A stretch of 64,000 nt of DNA from Mytilus californianus (lineage: Eukaryota; Mollusca; Bivalvia; Mytilida; Mytilidae): assembly GCF_021869535.1 (NCBI RefSeq), contig NW_026262701.1:1193501-1257500 (forward strand), in the 5' to 3' direction. The translations under genes were made by a program, and so were the position numbers. Shown one piece after another: positions 58,676 to 64,000 of this stretch. The notes under the pieces are model-generated. The model was not told where the DNA came from, did no database searches, and worked only from the letters and a program-made list of their open reading frames with translations. Numbering within the stretch: position 1 is the stretch's first letter; each line of letters starts with the position of its first letter.

Positions 58676-59395
58676 GTAAGACAACAAAAATACCGAACTC
58701 CAAGGAAAATTCAAAATGGAAAGTCCCTAATCAAATGGCAAAATCAAAAACTCACACATTAAACGAATGGATAACAACTGTCCTATTCCTGACTTGGTGC
58801 AGGCTTTTTCATATGTAGAAAATGGTGGATTAAACCTGGTTTTATAGCTAGAGAAACCTCTCACTTGTATGACAGTCGCATAAAATTCCATTATATTGAC
58901 AACAATGTGTGAACAAAACAAACAGACATAATAGGTAAAAATGTCAAAAATAGGGGTACAGCAGTCAACAATGTGTTATAATCTTAATCACTATAAAAAC
59001 AAACAAATATGTCAACAAAGAAAAACAAAAAGCCATATAGACAAAGCACATTAGCAAAAACGAAAGACAAGAATACAAATATTTTGCCATAGCACAATTA
59101 CACAATGACGGGATGTATAACTACCGAGCCACGTCCAATAATTATTACCAAAATTACACTAAACAGTAGGAGTAATACTTTACAAAGACAAATAAAATAA
59201 CACTATAACATGTAAATTAAGATGATAAACAACGTCAGAACCTAGAATCTATACTTCAAGACCATCGTGTATTATTTGTGAATTTAATACTGAATATTTA
59301 TCAACAAGGTCTTGGTATCTTCCGATGAACTTTTTAATAAAAAGGACGAGACGTTCTTTGACATAACCCTGGTTCATCAACTTTCAGGTCAGAAA
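58676..59395 (-). mobile_element. Family A element end nested in LINE
   Basis: Minus strand: the last RT codons (LMNQGYVKERLVL, then KKFIGRYQDLVDKYSV, about 59,390-59,290), stop, and the complete tail ending 'GTTGTCTTAC'. LINE coding resumes on both sides, so it inserted after the LINE. Confidence 0.85.
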
Positions 59396-60721
59396 ATGAG
59401 AATTATGCGAAAACATTTCAAGTTTGATAACTAATTATAAAAAAAAAGTACAAACTATCCCGATCTCGACATACTATGGGATTATTTCAAAACCGAGGTA
59501 AGAGATATTTCAATTAACTATTGCAAATCTAAAGCAAGAGAAAAAAAGAGATAAAATAGACATTTTAGAAAAAGACTTACAAAAACTTAATATCCTAGCT
59601 GACACTATAAAAAACTAAAAAAAACATCACTACAAACAATAGAAAATACAGAAGAAGCATTAGGAAAGATTTTCTTCGAAAAAAATAAAGTGTAACCAAA
59701 TTAGATCTAAAGCAAAATGAGTGGAAGAGAGTGACAATAATTCAGCTTATTTTCTAGGACTTGAGAAATCTAGGCAAAGCCAAAAAACTATAACATAATT
59801 ATATGATGAAAAAGGGGAAATAACTAGAGATAGAGAAAAATATTAAACTTAGAAGTAAAATATTATGAAGATTTATACACCTCAAGAAATCCAAACCTAG
59901 AAGAAACACAAACATATCTAAATGATATTAAAGAACATAAAATTTAAGTGAAAGTGAAAATGACACTTGTGAAGGAGAAATAACTGAAGACGAATGCACA
60001 AAAGCTATCTTCAAAATGAAACTAAACCGTGCGCCAGGATTAGATGGGCAAAATGTAGAATTTTTTAGAAAATTTTGGGAATAATTAAAGAACTAGAGGA
60101 CGATTGTCAAATATACAAAAAATAGGTGCTATATCCTTAACGTAAAAAAAAAGACCCTTTGTAGCTTGACAACTATCGTCTTATAGCACTTTTGAATTAT
60201 GATGTTAAACTTCTGACATATGCCCTGGCACAAAGACTTAAACTTTTACTTGTACACACTGATAAAAAAGATATATAATAAACAACAGGTACATTGGCTT
60301 CAATATTAGACAGATACAGGATGCAATTGACCACTCAGAAAATTTGAAAATAGATGGAGCTGTTTTATTTTTAGACTTTAGCAAAGCTTTTGAATCTCTT
60401 GAGTGGAACGTTATGTTTGAAACATTAAAAAAATTTGGTTTTAAGGAAAGCTTTCTTAAATGGATTCAACGTATGTATTCAGACATTAAAGGATGTTTAA
60501 CTAATAATGGCTGGGTTTCTAGTCGTTTTAAAGCATTTCGTGGAATATTACAAGACTGTCAATTATCTTCGTTACTATTTATTCTTGCTGTAGAAATAAT
60601 GACAATCAAAATTAGAGAAAATAGAAATTTAAAAGGATTAGAATTAAAGCTAGATAGCAGCACTAATACCCTAAAAATATGTCAACTAGCAGATGATACC
60701 ACTCTGTTCTTACATTCTAAA

Positions 60722-60870
60722 CAAGCTCCGTGTTGAAGGCCTCACTGTGACTTTGAGATGAAGAACAGCAATAACTGCGCTGTTTCTTTGCTTTTTGTGT
60801 TTTTTTGCTGAGCATGTATTGATTTTGTGTCATGGATGGATACCTCCATATCCTTTGTTTTTCTATTATA
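60722..60870 (+). repeat. Family C-like scrap nested in LINE RT
   Basis: 'AGCTCCGTGTTGAAGGCCTC' and 'TCATGGATGGATACCTCC' resemble family C. It interrupts the LINE directly after FLHSKQ. The rest of the insert is unfamiliar. Confidence 0.6.
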
Positions 60871-62400
60871 ACAGACGCGTTAATATAAATTGAAATATTT
60901 GGCAACTATTCTGGTCTAAAACTTAATAGAACCAAAACTGAAGGAAAATGGCTCGGCAAATTAAAACACTGTAAAGAAAAAACAATATTAACTGGTGTAA
61001 TAGTTCAATCAAAAGTTTGGGAATTTATTTTGGGCATAATAAATCTGAATGTCAAAAATTTAATATTGAAAACAAATACTAAAATGTGAAAAAAATAATA
61101 GCAAACTGGAAAAAAAAGACAACTAAGTTTATAAGAAGAATAGTAGTAACTAAATCTTTAATTCTACCAAACTTAACATTTATAATATCAAACACTGTCA
61201 TACCAAATGATTTTCTACAAAAGTTCAAACCCTCATATACAATTTCATATGGAGTGGTTAAAGAAATAAAATTAAAAGATCAACACTTACAACAGAATAC
61301 AAAAAATGGGGACAAAGAATGATAGACATTGATATGTTTATCAAATCCATACACATATGTTGGATAATAAAATTATTTGATAATAAAAAGGACAACTGGA
61401 CAGTGATCCCAAGATTTTATTTAAATAAAATGGGAAATAATTTGATAATTTTTAAAATGAATCTGAAAAATATAAATGATTTAGATAAAAAAAATTCAAT
61501 AGTTTACCATAATTTTACCAAGATTTAATTAAGACTTGGAATAGTGTGAACGGAGGAGCAGCAACAAACCCATAAGACTTTCTGCGATTAAGAAAACAGT
61601 TTATATGGGGAAATAACTTTATCAGACTAAATGGAAAATGTCTATTCTTTGAAGAATGGGTAAAAAGCAACTTGTTTTTTATAAATGACATCATAGATGA
61701 AAGAGGTCAAATCGCAGAGACGTTTATTCTATCTAACCTGACAAATAAGTAGGGAGATATTTTGCATACAAAAATCAATACCAAAACATTGGCTTACTAC
61801 AATAAGTCAAGGTAATTCAATTAAAACCAACGTTAATATTCATAAATCTATAAAAAGTATAAAAATCAAGCTTAACAAAGAAAGTGATTCTAAAATTAGT
61901 ACAAAACTAATTTATAATATCATTACAAATGACAACAAACCAGATAAACCAATAGGAGTTATAACTTGGGAAAAATTGATTGCCAAAAAAATAAATTTTA
62001 AACTAGAAAATTGTTTTCATTTTATTTTTGACTACCTACCTAAAAATAAACTGAAAACGTTTAAGTGGAAATTAATTTACCTCATTCTACCAAGTAATGA
62101 CTTACTATCAAAATGGAGAATACTGTCAGATAATAGCTGTAATCATTGTAGTATAAAAGAAGACTATAGACACTTTTTTTGCAGCTACAACACTGTGTAT
62201 TAGACCTACTTAATTTCTTAGGTGTCAGTAAAATCGTTCTAAATATGGAAAATCTTATAGTTGGATATAAAATAAATGATGAAGCAAACTATGAAATGAA
62301 CTACCTTTTGACAGTAATATTTTTTTCCATCTACAAATTATATCATATCTCTGAATCAAAAAAGAAAAGAAATAGATATTTTTAAAATATTTAAAGCAGA

Positions 62401-63109
62401 AATAAAAAATATTGTTGAAGTTAATAATGTTATTAAAAGAAAAAATTGCAAATTAATTATAAAAAAAAACTCAACTACATAAAACAATCATGAAAGTTTT
62501 AACTTAAAATATATACTGAAATATATTTATGTATTACCCAAACAACAAGTAGAGTTGTCACATGACTCGAGCATGTCAGGTGACTTAAATATGTACTTTC
62601 CCACATCAGACACATGTTTAAATAAAATTATAACATTGTATTCTTATACTTATTTTCATTTTCTTTGTGTTCCATACTTTGATGTATGTATAATCATGTA
62701 TACCTGGGTATTTTGTATACTAAACAGAACTTTACACTTGAGCAAGTTGTAATACCTCAAAGTCTAAAAAGCGTGCAAACTTAAGCTTATGCTACAAAAA
62801 TGAATAAGATTATAATTAACTTACCTGTTAATATATAATAATATGTTTATATATATTCCGTAAACATTAAAATTATCCAGAATATCGATGGCAAACACGC
62901 TAGATAAATTAACTAACATGAAAACTATTAACAGATGGAAATGAACTACTCCGGTAAACATGAAATCATTAACATTGTAATGTTTTTACTTTTATTAGAT
63001 ATTCTTCCTGGATATCTAATAACTAATATATCAAGGATACTTAGTGCAATGCTGTACACTAGGTAAATTGTTACCAGCAACACATTGCAATAGAATATAT
63101 TAGTAAAAA
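62401..63109. other. No gene seen; probable LINE 3' region
   Basis: AT-rich, with an A-run near 62,460 that may mark the LINE 3' end. The 65-codon open frame at 62,555 has no recognisable content. Confidence 0.4.
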
Positions 63110-64000
63110 AAAAAGTCCTTTAAACAGAAAAAACCTCTACCCAGTTTAAAATCTTTAATAAAAAACCATAAGTTAAGTGATATATGGCGAGAAATACATG
63201 GTAAAAAAAACCAATTCACTTGGAGACGGAAAAATAATATCAATGAAGCATCAAGAATTGATTTCATTTTAACCTGTCCTGAAATACGAATTCAAATAGA
63301 ATCAACGGACATAGGGCCAGCCAATATAACCCATACAGATCATCAAAGCAATAGCTCTTATGATAAAATGTAGATCACTACAAAAAGGAAAGGGATATTG
63401 TAAGATAAATAATAGTATTTTGGAAAATAAAGAGTATCAAAACATCATTTTGAAACTTATAAAACAGTATGAATGTAAAATATTACTTACCAATGATATT
63501 GGGTTTCAATGGTATCTTTTTCAAACAGAGGTGCGAGACTACACTACAGCTTTCTGTGAAAGGAAAGCCCAAAATAATGTAAAAGACACACACATTTTAG
63601 AAACTTAAAAAATTGAATCAATGTACAAGAATGAAATGCAAAGAAGACATTATTATCAATTTATTGAAGAAATTAGTAGATTAGAAAATAAACTTAGTAA
63701 TATATATGAATCAAAAACTAAAGGGGCACACATTTGATCAAGAATTAAATTGGTGGAAGAAGAGGGAAAAATACAGTTCTTTTTAGGATTAGAAAAGGCT
63801 ATGCAAACAAGAAAAAAAAAAATAACAGCCCTTAAAGACAAAAATGGGGAAATACATAGAGATCCTACAAATATATTACAACTTGAAAGTGAATTTTATC
63901 AAGATATATATCAAATTTCAAACCTTAACAAAACTTATATTAAAGATTACATTATGAATACAGAAACTGATCATAAATAAATTAATAACAAAAATGCGAA
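63110..64000 (+). pseudogene. Second L1/Tx1-like LINE ORF2, 5'-truncated, runs off window
   Basis: Begins inside the endonuclease: LSDIWREIHGKKNQFTWRRK, NEASRIDFIL and THTDHQS (63,170-63,350), then the linker in the open frames 63,360-63,608 (KGKGYCKINNSILENKEYQN) and 63,750-63,980 (FFLGLEKAMQTRKKKITALK). It is the same LINE type as 57.9-62.4 kb but a separate copy. Several frame breaks already show. The RT would lie beyond base 64,000. Confidence 0.8.

Larger units (their letters stand above)
57946..62400 (+). pseudogene. Near-complete LINE ORF2 (L1/Tx1-like), decayed, twice interrupted
   Basis: Order of domains: endonuclease (57,946-58,660) with KCDIILTQQTHF, ITLVNVYAPN, IIGGDFNDIL and TDHNFVSL; linker (59,440-59,960) with YFLGLEKSRQ; reverse transcriptase (59,970-60,720) with LNRAPGLDGQNVEFF, NYRLIALLN, GAVLFLDFSKAFESLEW (motif A), RGILQDCQLSSLLF (motif B, where QGCPLSP is usual) and QLADDTTLFL (catalytic); then YSGLKLNRTKTEG, LILPNLTFII and a Cys/His end near 62,140 (CNHCSIKEDYRHFF). 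A family A end (58,676-59,395, minus) splits the endonuclease from the linker, and a family C-like scrap (60,722-60,870) splits the RT from the thumb. Numerous stops and shifts; not functional. Confidence 0.88.

Overview
WHAT KIND OF DNA. This is AT-rich animal DNA with spliced gene structure and very high repeat content. The repeats match families I know from marine mussel (Mytilus) sequences, such as the tail containing 'GGATGGAGAGTTGTCTC' and the tail containing 'AAGTCAGGAGCC'. I infer a bivalve, most likely a mytilid. Only one host gene is well supported: a two-exon GIMAP/AIG1-type GTPase on the minus strand (20.4-21.8 kb). Nearly everything else recognisable is mobile DNA, mostly decayed. 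Most frames are broken, so retroelement coordinates are approximate unless stated. || LAYOUT. 0.1-1.2 kb: a decayed reverse transcriptase (called family A here). 1.5-16.1 kb: a nested tandem array of six units (about 3.4 kb, shortened to 1,834 bp in later units). It carries a TA-flanked terminal-inverted-repeat element that is absent from the first unit. 18.3-19.8 kb: a second family A relic with its 3' tail. 20.2-21.9 kb: the GIMAP gene, with a retroelement tail (family B) in its intron. 23-26.4 kb: dispersed repeats. 26.48-28.10 kb: a complete-ended but frameshifted Tc1-like transposon, followed by a 137-bp fold-back. 30.9-34 kb: fragments of three reverse-transcriptase families. 35.1-35.6 kb: a DDE transposase relic. 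36.06-37.39 kb: a large palindrome whose spacer holds a C2H2 zinc-finger reading frame. 37.4-42 kb: two LINE relics and tails. 43-50.8 kb: dispersed tails and a ~356-bp degenerate tandem repeat. 51-53 kb: pieces of an L1/Tx1-type LINE (endonuclease, then ORF1). 54.37-57.36 kb: a Penelope-like element with pseudo-LTRs, plus a head-to-head inverted copy. 57.95-62.4 kb: a nearly whole but decayed LINE ORF2 with two nested insertions. 63.1-64.0 kb: the start of another LINE of that type, running off the window. || HIGHLIGHTS. The Penelope-like element carries a hammerhead-ribozyme-like fold just past its ORF. Its upstream pseudo-LTR starts at exactly the base that follows the predicted self-cleavage site. 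The tandem array preserves filled and empty sites for two different insertions. The GIMAP reading frame closes one base out of register with a coiled-coil tail that stays open in the next frame. Much of the 'anonymous' mussel repeat DNA here turns out to be the 3' tails of two reverse-transcriptase families.
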